Positions 1-13,162 of a DNA stretch of 64,000 nucleotides are shown here, piece after piece. The translations under genes were made by a program, and so were the position numbers. The DNA comes from Thermoanaerobacter thermocopriae JCM 7501. Its GTDB lineage: Bacteria; Bacillota; Thermoanaerobacteria; Thermoanaerobacterales; Thermoanaerobacteraceae. The notes under the pieces were generated by a model, which was not told where the DNA came from, made no database searches, and saw nothing but the letters and a program-made list of their open reading frames with translations. Each line of letters opens with the position of its first letter. Within the stretch, counting starts at the first letter, position 1. The stretch spans positions 62,001 through 126,000 of the forward strand of contig NZ_BAZY01000002.1 of the NCBI RefSeq assembly GCF_001310975.1, given 5' to 3'.

Positions 1-1
1 A

Positions 2-907
2 TATACTGATATTCCTACTGAATGGTTAGGGTATCCAGGTTTATTTAGTGCGATGCTTATAAGTGCCTTTACCGTAAGATTTACAAAATTGCTGCAAGAT
101 AAAAAGATTTATTTACGTATGCCAGAAGGTGTACCACCTATAGTAGAAGAAGCCTTTGCAAGTTTAGTGCCGGCACTGTTCTCCGCACTTTTAGCAGCGT
201 TTATAGAAGTAGGATTAGCTAAGACAAGTTTTGGAAGCATTCATCAAGTAATTTACTCACTAATTCAAGTACCACTACAAGGAATTGGATTGTCTTTTCC
301 AGCTTACCTTCTTGTCCAAATACTATCTACCTTGTTTATGTTTTTTGGTATTCATGGCAATGTGGTTTTTAGCACCATTTCACCGTTGACATTAGCTGCA
401 TCTGCTGAAAATTTAAAGGCACTGTCATCTGGTTTACCTTTACCGAATATTATCACTGATTCATTTTCTGTATTATGTCAACCTGGAGGCATTGGAGGTA
501 CATTTGGTCTTGCATTTTTAATGGCGTTTACTGCAAAGAGTAAGAGATTAAAAACACTTGGTAAAATGTCGATAATTCCTGCAATTTTTGGCATTAACGA
601 ACCATTGCTATTTGGAATACCAATTTTATTAAATCCATTATTATTCATTCCTTATATTTTGAATCCGATTATTGCTACAACAATAAGTTATCTTTCAATA
701 GCACTTGGCATTACCCCGAGATTATCCGGTGTTATAGTACACTGGACTGTGCCGCCGGTTGTTTCAGGTTTTCTCGCGCAAGGTGTGCCAACAGCAATTT
801 TGCAAATAGTAGTGATTATTATAACAACTTTAATATGGCTTCCGTTTTTTAAGATAGTAGATAGACAAATTATGTTGGAAGAAACAGAAGAAACATTAGT
901 AAAATAA
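2..907 (+). CDS. PTS lactose/cellobiose-family EIIC permease, 5' partial
   Basis: Membrane subunit that would translocate a beta-glucoside (cellobiose/lactose family) while it is phosphorylated. The reading frame is open from base 2, so the gene begins before the window; about 301 residues remain. Visible are several hydrophobic segments and the conserved EIIC signature near residues 195-225 (GINEPLLFGIPILLNP), plus a glycine-rich GGIGGTFGLAF stretch. It heads a beta-glucoside PTS locus: an EIIB remnant, an EIIA, GH4 relics and a 6-phospho-beta-glucosidase follow. The exact sugar cannot be read from the sequence. With EIIB broken downstream, this permease may lack its cognate phosphocarrier unless another is encoded elsewhere. 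Confidence 0.9.
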   Translation, partial: YTDIPTEWLGYPGLFSAMLISAFTVRFTKLLQDKKIYLRMPEGVPPIVEEAFASLVPALFSALLAAFIEVGLAKTSFGSIHQVIYSLIQVPLQGIGLSFPAYLLVQILSTLFMFFGIHGNVVFSTISPLTLAASAENLKALSSGLPLPNIITDSFSVLCQPGGIGGTFGLAFLMAFTAKSKRLKTLGKMSIIPAIFGINEPLLFGIPILLNPLLFIPYILNPIIATTISYLSIALGITPRLSGVIVHWTVPPVVSGFLAQGVPTAILQIVVIIITTLIWLPFFKIVDRQIMLEETEETLVK

Positions 908-921
908 ATTAAATTGTTTAT

Positions 922-953
922 AAGAGGGGCGATGAAGCCATCTCTTCTTTTTA
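922..953 (+). terminator. Rho-independent terminator after EIIC
   Basis: A stem of AAGAGG/TCTCTT plus GGC/GCC, with one bulged A and a GATGAA loop, is followed directly by CTTTTTAT. It lies 15 bases after the EIIC stop. Confidence 0.65.
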
Positions 954-1011
954 TCAGTACAACTCAATTATTAAGTAACTTTCATTTTGACAAGCAATTA
1001 TGACTAGTTAA

Positions 1012-1158
1012 TGGGATGTGCTAAAAGTCTGTATTGACGTTATTCTGGGAAGAATAGAGAAAATCACTGTGGATTTTGGCTATATGGACAAAAATGACGT
1101 ATGAAAAGGTAAATTAAAGAGTTTTAATGGAATATTTATTGATGATATAAAAAAGTAA
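1012..1158 (+). other. Possible coding remnant (unrecognised)
   Basis: Frame 1 from 1012 is open to 1158 except for one TGA at 1102. Its composition looks protein-like (IEKITVDFGYMDKND, then KGKLKSFNGIFIDDIKK). I do not recognise the family; it may be the decayed 3' end of a lost gene between EIIC and the oxidoreductase. It could equally be chance. Confidence 0.2.
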
Positions 1159-1196
1159 TTGTCTATTTGCGAAAACTTAAATTTAGGAGGGATATT

Positions 1197-3541
<2,345 letters not shown>

Positions 3542-3690
3542 TTAAAAAATTTTTGAGACATTTGGAGGTCAAAAAAAGGAAAAAAATATCCTTCTTCCAA
3601 TATACCAATAAATGGTATTAGAAGTTCCGGAACAAAATTCCTTATTAATTTTTAACAAAAAGTATTTAAATACTAGTAATACTTCTTTCT

Positions 3691-3813
3691 TTATATTTGA
3701 CCTTTGCTGAGCATTGCAAAGATCAGAGGGATTAATCTTCTAGCAGTTAAGACGAGGGCGCGTTTATATTGGTGCTTTGGTAACTCGCGATACTTCTTGT
3801 AGAAAAAGTATAG
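3691..3813 (-). mobile_element. IS110-family transposase C-terminal remnant
   Basis: Read on the minus strand from 3813 to a TAA at 3693-3691, the frame gives about 40 residues. It contains YKKYRELPKHQYKRALVLTA followed by RRLIPLIFAML. This pattern (basic/aromatic helix, then KRALV-TARRL and a hydrophobic end) resembles the C-terminus of IS110-type transposases. The rest of the element is gone. It abuts the EIIB remnant directly, so an insertion into the EIIB gene followed by deletion is the simplest history. The family call is from pattern memory, not a search. Confidence 0.55.
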
Positions 3814-3986
3814 ATGATTATGATGTTGTATTACTAGGACCTTAGATTAGGTATAAAGAAAAATATGTGGAAGAGCTTACAAAAAAGAAAAACAAAGTTT
3901 ACAGAGTAATTCCTCCGAATATATATAGATTCATTGATGGGGCGAAGACTTTAGATGTAGCAATACAAGCGTTAAAAAACAAATAA
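3813..3986 (+). pseudogene. PTS lactose/cellobiose EIIB, 3' remnant with internal stop
   Basis: The last 57 codons of a cellobiose-type EIIB: DDYDVVLLGP, then an in-frame TAG where the family normally has Gln (GPQVRY), then IRYKEKYVEELTKKKNKVYR and DGAKTLDVAIQALKNK. The N-terminal half with the phosphorylated cysteine is absent, replaced by the minus-strand transposase tail. The gene order EIIB-EIIA-GH4 is typical of cel/chb operons. Confidence 0.7.
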
Positions 3987-4004
3987 AAAATGGGAGGTAA
4001 AAAA

Positions 4005-4337
4005 ATGGACCTTGAACAAATTGTATTTGCCATTATATCCTATGCAGGAGATGCACGAAGCAATTGTTTTGAGGCATTGAAGCATGCGAGAAAGGGTAAT
4101 TTTGAGGAGGCCGGAAAGTATTTAAATAAAGCGAGCGAAGAGCTTTTAGAAGCACATCACGTTCAAACGGATATGATACACAAAGAAGCCCAAGGAGAGA
4201 AACAAGAAGTAACACTTCTTTTAGTTCATGCGGAAGATCATCTTATGAATGCAATTCTTGCTAAAGAGTTGATAACCGAAATGGTTGAGCTGTATAAAAT
4301 TATTTACCAAACAAAGGGAGCAGCTTTTGATGTCTAA
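4005..4337 (+). CDS. PTS lactose/cellobiose-family EIIA
   Basis: Cytoplasmic phosphocarrier of 110 residues, the normal length for EIIA of this family, passing phosphate from HPr to EIIB. All-helical sequence with the conserved segment LLLVHAEDHLMNA (about 75-87), whose first His is the expected phosphorylation site. The second ATG (4005) is preferred because GGGAGGT sits at 3992-3998; the ATG at 3990 has no such site. The gene is intact, although its EIIB neighbour just upstream is broken. It overlaps the GH4 relic by 8 bases, which points to former translational coupling. Confidence 0.88.
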   Translation: MDLEQIVFAIISYAGDARSNCFEALKHARKGNFEEAGKYLNKASEELLEAHHVQTDMIHKEAQGEKQEVTLLLVHAEDHLMNAILAKELITEMVELYKIIYQTKGAAFDV

Positions 4338-4803
4338 AAAAGATTTGAAAATTGCTGTGATTGGAGGGGGTCTAGTTATACCCCCCGAACTTATTGAGGG
4401 TTTTATCAAGAGGTATAATGAACTACCTCACTATTCTGATGCTGCCTGTTCATTGATATGTTCAATATATAATGACAAAAAAGACATACATGTGGTCAAT
4501 GTTAGAAACAATGGTACAATTGCGGATTTGCCAGATGATGTGGTAATAGAAACAAATGCAATAATAGATAGAAATGGTGCACATCCGATAAATATTGGAC
4601 ACGTTTCGACAAAAATAAGAGGTTTAATGCAAGCTGTAAAAGCTTATGAAGAACTTACTATAGAAGCAGGGGTAAAAGGCGACTATTATACGGCTTTACA
4701 GGCATTGACAATACATCCATTAGTTCCTTCTGCAACGATTGCTAAAAAAATACTTGATGATATTATTGAACAGAATAATGAATTTTTACCCCAATATAAA
4801 TAA
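4330..4803 (+). pseudogene. GH4 6-phospho-glycosidase with large in-frame internal deletion
   Basis: The 157-residue frame joins the NAD-binding start of a GH4 enzyme (KIAVIGGGLVIPPELIEGFIKRY-type, residues 6-35) to its C-terminal third (from about HYSDAACSLICSIYNDK onward). GH4 enzymes are about 440 residues, so roughly 270-280 are missing, including the Cys/His metal site and catalytic Tyr region. The normal GGGSSYTPEL nucleotide motif also reads GGGLVIPPEL, a further sign of relaxed selection. The last ~235 bases recur at 8837-9074. It is almost certainly inactive as a hydrolase, though its start and frame remain open. Confidence 0.8.
4568..4803 (+). repeat. Direct repeat copy 1 (GH4 3' end)
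   Basis: About 235 bases nearly identical to 8837-9074 in the same orientation (offset 4268 bases), with a few base changes and one extra codon near the end of copy 2. The two copies bracket the HAD, 6-phospho-beta-glucosidase and AEC genes. Confidence 0.85.
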
Positions 4804-4858
4804 TAGAGAATATGTATTTTTTATTTTCAATGCTATCGTAGGTACAAGGAGTAATGTT

Positions 4859-5668
4859 ATGCGCTACAAGATGATAGTTTTGGATGTAGACGGAACTCTT
4901 ATTAATGACGAAAAAATAATCACACCAAAAACAAAAGATGCATTAATTGCAGTTCAAAGACAGGGTGTAATTGTGGTACTCGCTTCTGGCCGCCCTTCTC
5001 CAGGTTTATTAAGAGAAAGTGAAGAATTGGAACTTGAAAAATATCATGGTTTATTATTATCTTACAATGGTGGTAAAGTTGTTGATGTCACGACGAAAAA
5101 GGTAATCTATCAAAAAAGTATACCGAGGGAAACAGCAACTAGACTATTAAAACATTTGAAGACATTTCCAGTAACTCCGATTGTGGATGATGGTAAGTAC
5201 ATTTATACAACGGACGAAGATGCATATCAGATTAGGTATGAAAGCCAGAACAATAATTTAAAAATAAAAATAGTAAATAATCTTGCCGATGATATTAATT
5301 TCTGCCCAATAAAAATCTTAATTGCAGCACCAAATGAAGTTTTGCTATCAGCATCTAAAAAAATTATGGCACCATTTGAAAATGAACTGTCATTTACTCT
5401 ATCAGCGCCATTTTATTTGGAGGCAACGATGAAGGGAGTAAGTAAGGCGAGTTCCTTACGGATTATCTGTAACATTTTGAATATCAAACCAGAGGAAGTT
5501 ATGGCATTTGGTGATGCACAAAATGATATTCCGATGATAGAATTTGCCGGATTGGGGGTTGCTATGGGAAATGCGTGTGAAGAACTAAAAGCGATTGCAG
5601 ATGAAGTTACGTTGTCAAACAATGAAGATGGAATTGCACATACGTTAAAAAAATATTATGAAATTTAG
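4859..5668 (+). CDS. HAD-superfamily (Cof-type) sugar-phosphate phosphatase
   Basis: 269-residue cytoplasmic hydrolase of the Cof/YidA group. Motif I is MIVLDVDGTLIND (about 5-17), with the nucleophilic Asp and catalytic Asp two residues later. The small cap domain fills the middle. Motif III/IV is GDAQNDIPMIEFAG near 213-226. Members dephosphorylate sugar phosphates or phosphorylated cofactors. The ATG at 4859 has AAGGAG at 4847-4852, so the longer open frame starting at 4739, which runs through the GH4 relic, is rejected. Its position between PTS and 6-phospho-glucosidase genes suggests relief of sugar-phosphate stress, which is inference. Confidence 0.87.
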   Translation: MRYKMIVLDVDGTLINDEKIITPKTKDALIAVQRQGVIVVLASGRPSPGLLRESEELELEKYHGLLLSYNGGKVVDVTTKKVIYQKSIPRETATRLLKHLKTFPVTPIVDDGKYIYTTDEDAYQIRYESQNNNLKIKIVNNLADDINFCPIKILIAAPNEVLLSASKKIMAPFENELSFTLSAPFYLEATMKGVSKASSLRIICNILNIKPEEVMAFGDAQNDIPMIEFAGLGVAMGNACEELKAIADEVTLSNNEDGIAHTLKKYYEI

Positions 5669-5896
5669 CTAAACCTTTCGCATAGCGTGATTCATGGATC
5701 TTCTGTTTTCATCTTATATGACATTCGTCAAAACAAGACAGATAGATATTAAGAATATCCTCAAGCGACTCTTTGTATTATTTCCAGTGTTTGCAGGTGT
5801 GAGAACAATGTTTTGAACTATCTAAATATCCATAGCTATAACTGCTTCTGTTTTTTTAAAATTCATAAAAAAAGAGCTTTTTAAAGCTAATTTTAA

Positions 5897-7333
<1,437 letters not shown>

Positions 7334-7522
7334 TTAAACTGTCGCAGTTGAAAAAAAGAAAAAAGTTTCTTTTGTGACGATTGTTAAAAATACTTTGTGA
7401 TATGATTGAGCAAAACATATGTTTTTACTACAATATAAAAAACTGGACCATAACAATTAGTATGAAAGTTATATAATAAACCTATAACACAAAGAAAGTA
7501 TGAATCTAATGATTAGAGCATA

Positions 7523-7603
7523 TTAGGATTAACTTTGGGATGGGACAAGTTTATTGGAATTAATTATTATGGAAGTACTGTACGGGTCGAATTTGTAAAT
7601 TAA
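7523..7603 (+). pseudogene. Possible GH1 short remnant
   Basis: Within the gap after the 6-phospho-beta-glucosidase, a short frame reads TLGWDKFIGINYYGSTVRVEF then stops at 7601. The DKFIGINYYGSTV stretch resembles the conserved (D)F(I/L)G(I/V)NYY strand of GH1 enzymes. It is too short for certainty. The surrounding 7334-7782 gap otherwise holds AT-rich sequence and a terminator-like repeat. Confidence 0.35.
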
Positions 7604-7606
7604 AGT

Positions 7607-7685
7607 ATTCCCTCCTTTGAGACTTTTTGGTGGTATTTTTCGACGATTGTTATCTTCAACAGTAGGAGGGAATCCTTCTTTTTTT
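7607..7685 (+). terminator. Long-loop inverted repeat with T tract upstream of AEC gene
   Basis: ATTCCCTCCT (7607-7616) pairs perfectly with AGGAGGGAAT (7664-7673), and a run of T follows at 7678-7685. The 47-base loop is unusually long for a plain terminator, so a leader attenuator is possible. Confidence 0.45.
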
Positions 7686-7782
7686 CAAATCTTTTTGTAT
7701 CAAGTATTATATTATAAGGTTTGAAAGATCTTAAAATTGGGGTATATCTGACATAACTTATTCACTCTAGGGAGGCAGTTTA

Positions 7783-8730
7783 ATGCAGACTTTTCTATCA
7801 TCAGTGCAAGGGGTACTTACAATTGTATTTATGTTAGCCCTTGGCTATTACTTAGCAAAAGTAGGATGGTTTGATAAAACAATATCAGATTTATTTGCTA
7901 AGCTTGTTGTCAATATCACTTTGCCACTTTCTATGATAGTAAATATAACATCAACTTTTACAAAAAAGCAATTAGAACGCTCAGGAAGAGGACTTTTGAT
8001 ATCTTTTTTGTCAATATTGATATCCTACTTGATTGCTTACATACTGGCTGAAATTTTTAAAGTCAAAAGAGGAAGAAAAGGAGTATTTACAGCGATATTT
8101 TCACTATCAAATGCTATATTTGTGGGGCTTCCGATGTCTCAAGCTCTTTTTGGAGAAGCTGCAACGCCATATACTCTTTTATATTACATGGCAAATACTA
8201 CAATTTGGTGGACTCTGGGTGTATATGGCATTTCTTGCGACATAAATGGCAAAGGCCAAAAAATATTCACTTCAGATATGCTAAAAAAAATATTTAATCC
8301 TTCTCTTCTTGGTTTTATCATAGGTGTAATTTTTGTTTTCGCAAATATTAAACTTCCAAAATTTATTTTTAACAGCTTCGAAATGATTGGGAGACTTACA
8401 ACACCCCTTTCAATATTTTATGTTGGTATAACTATTTACGAGATGAGTTTTGACAAATTTAAACTTGATAAAGATGCTTTTATGGTTTTTATTGGAAGAT
8501 TTTTGGTAACTCCTGCTTTGGTATGGATATTAGATTTATTTATACCAATTCCAAAACTTATGAGAGATGTCTTTATAATAATGTCTGCAATGCCCGTTAT
8601 GGTAATCTCAGCAATAATAGCAAGAGTTTATGGCGCAGATTACGAATTTGCGACAAGCATGATTACATACACAACAATATTTAGTGTTATTATAATGCCA
8701 TTTTTAATGGTTTTGATAAAGATTGTATAA
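7783..8730 (+). CDS. AEC-family (auxin efflux carrier-type) transporter
   Basis: 315-residue integral membrane protein with about ten hydrophobic segments arranged as two five-helix halves, as in AEC carriers. Recognisable family features are the start (LTIVFMLALGYYLAKVGWFD), the NAIFVGLPMSQALFGE segment in the middle, and the C-terminal ILDLFIPIPKLMRDVFIIMSAMP segment. Bacterial members export or exchange organic acids such as malate or lactate; the substrate is not deducible. AGGGAGG at 7770-7776 supports the start. It sits between the two GH4 direct repeats and ends the PTS region, so it may have arrived with the rearrangement. Confidence 0.85.
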   Translation: MQTFLSSVQGVLTIVFMLALGYYLAKVGWFDKTISDLFAKLVVNITLPLSMIVNITSTFTKKQLERSGRGLLISFLSILISYLIAYILAEIFKVKRGRKGVFTAIFSLSNAIFVGLPMSQALFGEAATPYTLLYYMANTTIWWTLGVYGISCDINGKGQKIFTSDMLKKIFNPSLLGFIIGVIFVFANIKLPKFIFNSFEMIGRLTTPLSIFYVGITIYEMSFDKFKLDKDAFMVFIGRFLVTPALVWILDLFIPIPKLMRDVFIIMSAMPVMVISAIIARVYGADYEFATSMITYTTIFSVIIMPFLMVLIKIV

Positions 8731-8836
8731 GAGGTGAAGCTACTTCATCCATAATGTCCAGCCGGATATGTTAATAAATGCGAAAAGCAAGAAATTACAT
8801 CTTTTTAGTATGTGCTAAAAACCATTTATAACAAAA

Positions 8837-9074
8837 TAGAAATGGTGCACATCCGATAAATATTGGACACGTTTCGACAAAAATAAGAGGTTTAGTGCAA
8901 GCAGTGAAAGCTTATGAAGAACTTACTATAGAAGCAGGGGTAAAAGGCGACTATTATACGGCTTTACAGGCATTGTCAGTACATCCGCTTGTACCTTCTG
9001 CGACGATTGCCAAAAAAATACTTGATGATATAATTGAACAGAATAAAGATTATTTGCCGCAGTATTATAAATAA
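8837..9074 (+). pseudogene. GH4 C-terminal fragment (copy 2 of direct repeat)
   Basis: An open stretch encodes the last ~78 residues of a GH4 glycosidase (from NGAHPINIGHVSTKIRGL to the end). It is nearly identical to the tail of the relic at 4330-4803 and ends in a natural stop and terminator. No start or Shine-Dalgarno site exists. It may be the original GH4 3' end, with the block 4804-8836 brought in by recombination, or the reverse. Confidence 0.85.
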
Positions 9075-9082
9075 ACTAGTTT

Positions 9083-9109
9083 AACCGGTTTTTTACCGGT
9101 TATTTTTTT
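9083..9109 (+). terminator. Rho-independent terminator after GH4 fragment
   Basis: AACCGGT-TTTTT-ACCGGTT perfect 7-bp stem followed by ATTTTTTTA. It isolates the mannitol operon from the PTS locus. Confidence 0.88.
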
Positions 9110-9117
9110 ATCTTCAA

Positions 9118-9144
9118 TTTTGTCAAAGAAAACGAATGACAAAA
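9118..9144 (+). promoter_or_regulatory. Candidate MtlR operator
   Basis: Perfect 8-bp inverted repeat TTTTGTCA-N11-TGACAAAA, centred about 64 bases before the expected mtlA transcription start, a position suited to an activator. It recalls the TTGNCA...TGNCAA half-sites described for Bacillus-type MtlR, though the spacing here is larger. Confidence 0.5.
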
Positions 9145-9159
9145 CTGATTTTCTTTAAA

Positions 9160-9188
9160 TTGCATAAATACATATTGAGGTTTACAAT
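9160..9188 (+). promoter_or_regulatory. mtlA promoter (sigma-A type)
   Basis: TTGCAT, 17-base spacer, TACAAT. The imperfect -35 fits an activator-dependent promoter. Confidence 0.5.
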
Positions 9189-9226
9189 AATTATAGAAGA
9201 TTAAATGCGAAAAGGAGGTAAAACTT

Positions 9227-10663
9227 ATGCAAAACACTAATGCTCTCATAACTAGCGGCGGAAGTGTGAAAGCGAAGTTGCAAAGGCTTGGTGGCTTCTT
9301 GGCTGGCATGGTAATACCTAACATTGGTGCTTTCATAGCATGGGGACTTATTACTGCTTTCTTTATTCCAACAGGGTGGATTCCAAATGAACATTTGGCT
9401 AAACTTGTTGGACCTATGATAACGTATCTTTTGCCAATTTTAATTGGTTATACAGGTGGTAAACTTGTATACGATGTAAGGGGTGGAGTAGTTGGTGCCA
9501 TTGCAACAGCTGGTATCATAATCGGTTCATCTATACCGATGTTCCTAGGTGCTATGCTGATGGGTCCTTTAGGAGGTTATGTCATTAAAAAATTTGACGA
9601 GCTTGTAGAGGGAAAAATCCCAGCAGGTTTTGAAATGCTTGTCAACAATTTCTCAGCAGGTATTTTAGGTGGTTTATTAGCAATTTTAGCATTTCTTTTC
9701 ATTGAACCAGTGGTAAATGGAATTTCAGTAGGATTGGGTGCAGCAGCTCAATGGGTTACAAATAAAGGCTTATTACCTTTAATAGCGATTTTTATAGAAC
9801 CGGGTAAAATTTTATTTTTAAATAATGCTATTAACCACGGCATACTGGCTCCTCTTGGAGTAGCAGAAGTTAAAGAGTTTGGAAAGTCAATATTCTTCTT
9901 GCTGGAAACAAATCCAGGTCCGGGATTGGGGGTTTTACTGGCATATTGGCTTTTTGGAAAAGGCGATGCAAAACAATCAGCTCCAGGTGCTATCATAATA
10001 CACTTCTTTGGCGGAATACATGAAATATATTTCCCCTACGTTTTGATGAATCCATTACTACTCTTGGCAGTTATAGGCGGTGGAATGGCTGCAGATGCGA
10101 CATTTGTTTTGACAAAAGCGGGCTTGGTAGCTACGCCTTCACCTGGTAGTATATTTGCAGAAATAGCTATGTCACCAAAAGGCGGATTACTTCCTGTACT
10201 TGCAGGTATTACAGTTGGAGCAGTTGTATCTTTCCTTATAGCATCAGTGATTGTTAAGAGAGCTAGTGAAGAGAGCATGTCTGCCGAAAGTATGACATTT
10301 GCACGTTCAGTAGTCAGCGGACTCAAAGCGCAAAGCAAAGGACAAAAAGTTGAAGAAGTAAAGCCTAGTGTACAGAAAATAGAAGGTATGCCTAAAATGA
10401 TTGTTTTTGCTTGCGATGCTGGTATGGGTTCGTCAGCGATGGGAGAAACTATTTTAAAGAAAAAATTAAAAGAAGCAGGATTGGATATTGTAGTTAAGCA
10501 TTCTGCTGTAAATCAAATACCAAAAGAGGCCGATGTTGTATTTACACAGGAAAACCTTGCAGAAAGAGCTTCTCAAGTTGTGCCAAATGCTAAAATTGTA
10601 ACGGTCAAAAACTTTTTAGACAATACAGTCTATGATGAATTTGTAAAGAACCTTAAAAAATAA
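9227..10663 (+). CDS. mtlA: PTS mannitol-specific EIICB
   Basis: 478-residue mannitol permease. Residues about 15-345 form the membrane EIIC domain ([19 protein letters not shown] near the start; [17 protein letters not shown], the conserved HEIYF motif, near 265). A linker leads to a cytoplasmic EIIB domain (about 385-478) with [14 protein letters not shown], whose Cys (about residue 395) is the phosphorylation site. The EIIA domain is absent and supplied by mtlF three genes on. A strong AAAGGAGG precedes the ATG. First gene of mtlA-mtlR-mtlF-mtlD, which imports mannitol as mannitol-1-phosphate and converts it to fructose-6-phosphate. Confidence 0.96.
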   Translation: MQNTNALITSGGSVKAKLQRLGGFLAGMVIPNIGAFIAWGLITAFFIPTGWIPNEHLAKLVGPMITYLLPILIGYTGGKLVYDVRGGVVGAIATAGIIIGSSIPMFLGAMLMGPLGGYVIKKFDELVEGKIPAGFEMLVNNFSAGILGGLLAILAFLFIEPVVNGISVGLGAAAQWVTNKGLLPLIAIFIEPGKILFLNNAINHGILAPLGVAEVKEFGKSIFFLLETNPGPGLGVLLAYWLFGKGDAKQSAPGAIIIHFFGGIHEIYFPYVLMNPLLLLAVIGGGMAADATFVLTKAGLVATPSPGSIFAEIAMSPKGGLLPVLAGITVGAVVSFLIASVIVKRASEESMSAESMTFARSVVSGLKAQSKGQKVEEVKPSVQKIEGMPKMIVFACDAGMGSSAMGETILKKKLKEAGLDIVVKHSAVNQIPKEADVVFTQENLAERASQVVPNAKIVTVKNFLDNTVYDEFVKNLKK

Positions 10664-10686
10664 AATAAAAATTTATGGTGAAGGGT

Positions 10687-12728
10687 ATGGAAGATCTAAC
10701 TGTAAGACAAAAATTTATATTAAAAACTTTGATAGAGAAAGGTCCTTCTAATATAGAGGACCTTTCCAAGCTTATGGATGTAAGTGGAAGAACTATTATG
10801 AGAGAAATAGCCTCTATAAACAATAATTTAAAAAAATATAAAGCTGTTATTATAGAGGACAATGGACAAATCATTTTAAAAGGAGAGGAAGAAGCGTTAG
10901 ATAAAATCCATGCTTCTTTAGGCGCCATTCCTCTCCAATGGCTTTTAACTCCAGAGCAAAGACAAATATTGATGACAATACAATTGTTACTTTCAAAGGA
11001 ACCCATAAAAGCTGCTTATTTTAGTTATCAATTTAATGTTGTAGAAGGAACTATAAGTCTCTATCTAGACAAAATAGAAGAATGGCTGAAAATGAGAAAT
11101 TTATCTCTTATCAGAAGAAGAGGTTATGGGATTAAAGTAGAAGGAAGTGAATTAGATAAAAGAAGTGCAATTGTGGAGCTGTTTTATAACTATAAACCCA
11201 TAGAAGAACTTTTAGCTTTTGTCTATAATAATGAAAAAGACAAATATGTATACACATTTTTTAGTACAGTTTTTGACAATGAGTTAGTTCAATTAGTGAA
11301 AAGAATTGCACAACAAATTAAGAATGTTATACATGGTCACTTATCCGACTTAAATTACTTTGGGATGTTTGTACATTTACTTGTTTCTATTTACAGAACA
11401 AAAATAGACAAGCCAATACAGCTTAACGATGAATTTGTAAAGGACATTTTGCTTTCTAATGAATTTATTTTCATGAAAGATGTAGAAAAAATATTGAAAG
11501 AAAATGAAATATATTTGCCAGATGCTGAATTGGCATATTTGGCTATTCATTTAAGTCCCAAAAAATACGTCTATAAACAAAATAGATTTGAAGAACTTGG
11601 CATTTCTTTACAAGATTTATCAAAAGAGGTTGTGGAAGAAGTTTCTCGGCTTTTAAATATAAAGATAAATTGCGACGAACAACTTATTGTAGGACTGTCA
11701 CAGCATTTTGAACCTGCCTTTATAGATTGACAATGGGACTTCAGACTACCAATCCATTAGTAGAAGAAATTAAAAATTACTATGGTGATTTGTTTAAAGC
11801 AGTAAATAAAGCTTGCAAGTTAATTTTTTCTAAATATAATCTCATGATACCTGAAGAAGAGATTGGATATATTACAATGCATATTGGAGCTGCAATTGAA
11901 AGACAGCAAGCTTTATCAAAAAAATTGAGAGTTTTTGTTATATGTCCGAATGGGATTGGCACGGCGAGAATATTATCAGCTAAATTAAAAACTCTTTTTA
12001 GAGAAATTGATGCTATTGACATTGGGGCAATATGGGAGTATAAGAAAAAGAGTGATGACTATGACCTAATAATTTCTACAGTAAAGCTTGAAGATTTAAA
12101 AGATAATGTAATTGTAGTATCGCCTTTTTTGCCAGAAGAAGATATTAAAAAGGTAGAAGAGTTTATAGAGAAATATGTAGTCAAGAAAGAAAGAGAATTG
12201 ACAGGGAATTTGCCGATGGTGGAAAGGAGACGAAATTTTGAAATAGCAGATGAAATACTTCGAAATTTGCAATTGAAATACGTGGAAGCAAAAACTATTG
12301 CAGATTTAATAAAATTCATTGCAAAAGATTTATATGATTTAATGCTTACTGAAGATGCAAAAGAAATAGAAGAGCTAATCTTTAAAAGGGAAGCCATGGG
12401 CAATGTTGTCATACCAAACACCCACATTGCTTTAATTCATACAAGAAGTGACAAAATGGTAATGCCTTTTGTCGGCGTCTATAAACTAAAAACTCCATTA
12501 AAGATGAAAAGTGCTGGTTTTTCTTATGAAGAAGTAGACACTTTTCTTGTGATGTTAGCAAGGAAAGCAGAAAGCAGTGAAATATTAGAGATGTTAGGTA
12601 AAATAAGTATTTCGTTGATTGAGGATAAAGCTTTTAATGAAATATTGAGGCTTGGCGATATCAAAGATATTAGAAATAGCTTAGTTACAATACTAAATGA
12701 TACACAGGAGGCTTTGGAAGATGAATAA
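10687..12728 (+). CDS. mtlR: Mannitol operon activator MtlR, interrupted by one frameshift
   Basis: PTS-regulated transcription activator of the mtl operon. The first part (to 11730) carries two N-terminal helix-turn-helix domains and PRD1. The second (from about 11727) carries the end of PRD2, an EIIB-like domain (VFVICPNGIGTARI, with Cys) and an EIIA-like domain with VIPNTHIALIHTRS. The frame breaks at about 11720: HFEPAF should run into YRLTMGLQTTNP, and restoring one T in the CCTTTATA run joins the halves to about 680 residues, the family length. I regard this as a one-base sequence error or a very recent mutation. The ATG at 10687 is preferred (GGTGA five bases upstream). Confidence 0.9.
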
Positions 12729-13161
12729 AGAAATACTAAACGAAAATAATATCGTATTAAATGTACCATCAGAATCTAAAATACAAGCTATTGAAAGAGT
12801 AGGGAATTTGCTTTTTAAAAATGGCTATGTCGAAAAAGAATATATAGAAGGTATGAAAAAAAGAGAAGAAGATGTAACAACTTATATAGGTAATGGTATT
12901 GCTATTCCTCACGGTGTTTCTGAGTATGTAAAATATATAAAAAAATCTGGAATAGTTATAGCGCAATATCCTAAAGGAGTAGATTTTGGAGATGGAAATA
13001 TTGCCTATATTGTCATAGGAATTGCAGGCAAGGGAGATGAACATTTAGAGATATTATCAAAAATAGCTCTTACCTGCCAGTATGAAGAAAATGTCGAGAA
13101 ATTGAAAAAGGCAAGGACAAAACAAGAAATAATAGAAATACTTCAAAAAGGTGATGAATAA
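12721..13161 (+). CDS. mtlF: PTS mannitol-specific EIIA
   Basis: 146-residue cytoplasmic phosphocarrier for MtlA. The active-site His lies in [12 protein letters not shown] (about residue 64), and the fold ends with the usual [13 protein letters not shown] segment. The ATG overlaps the mtlR end by 8 bases, with AGGAGG at 12706-12711 inside mtlR, so translation is probably coupled. Length is normal for a free-standing EIIA-Mtl. Confidence 0.95.
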   Translation: MNKEILNENNIVLNVPSESKIQAIERVGNLLFKNGYVEKEYIEGMKKREEDVTTYIGNGIAIPHGVSEYVKYIKKSGIVIAQYPKGVDFGDGNIAYIVIGIAGKGDEHLEILSKIALTCQYEENVEKLKKARTKQEIIEILQKGDE

Positions 13162-13162
13162 T

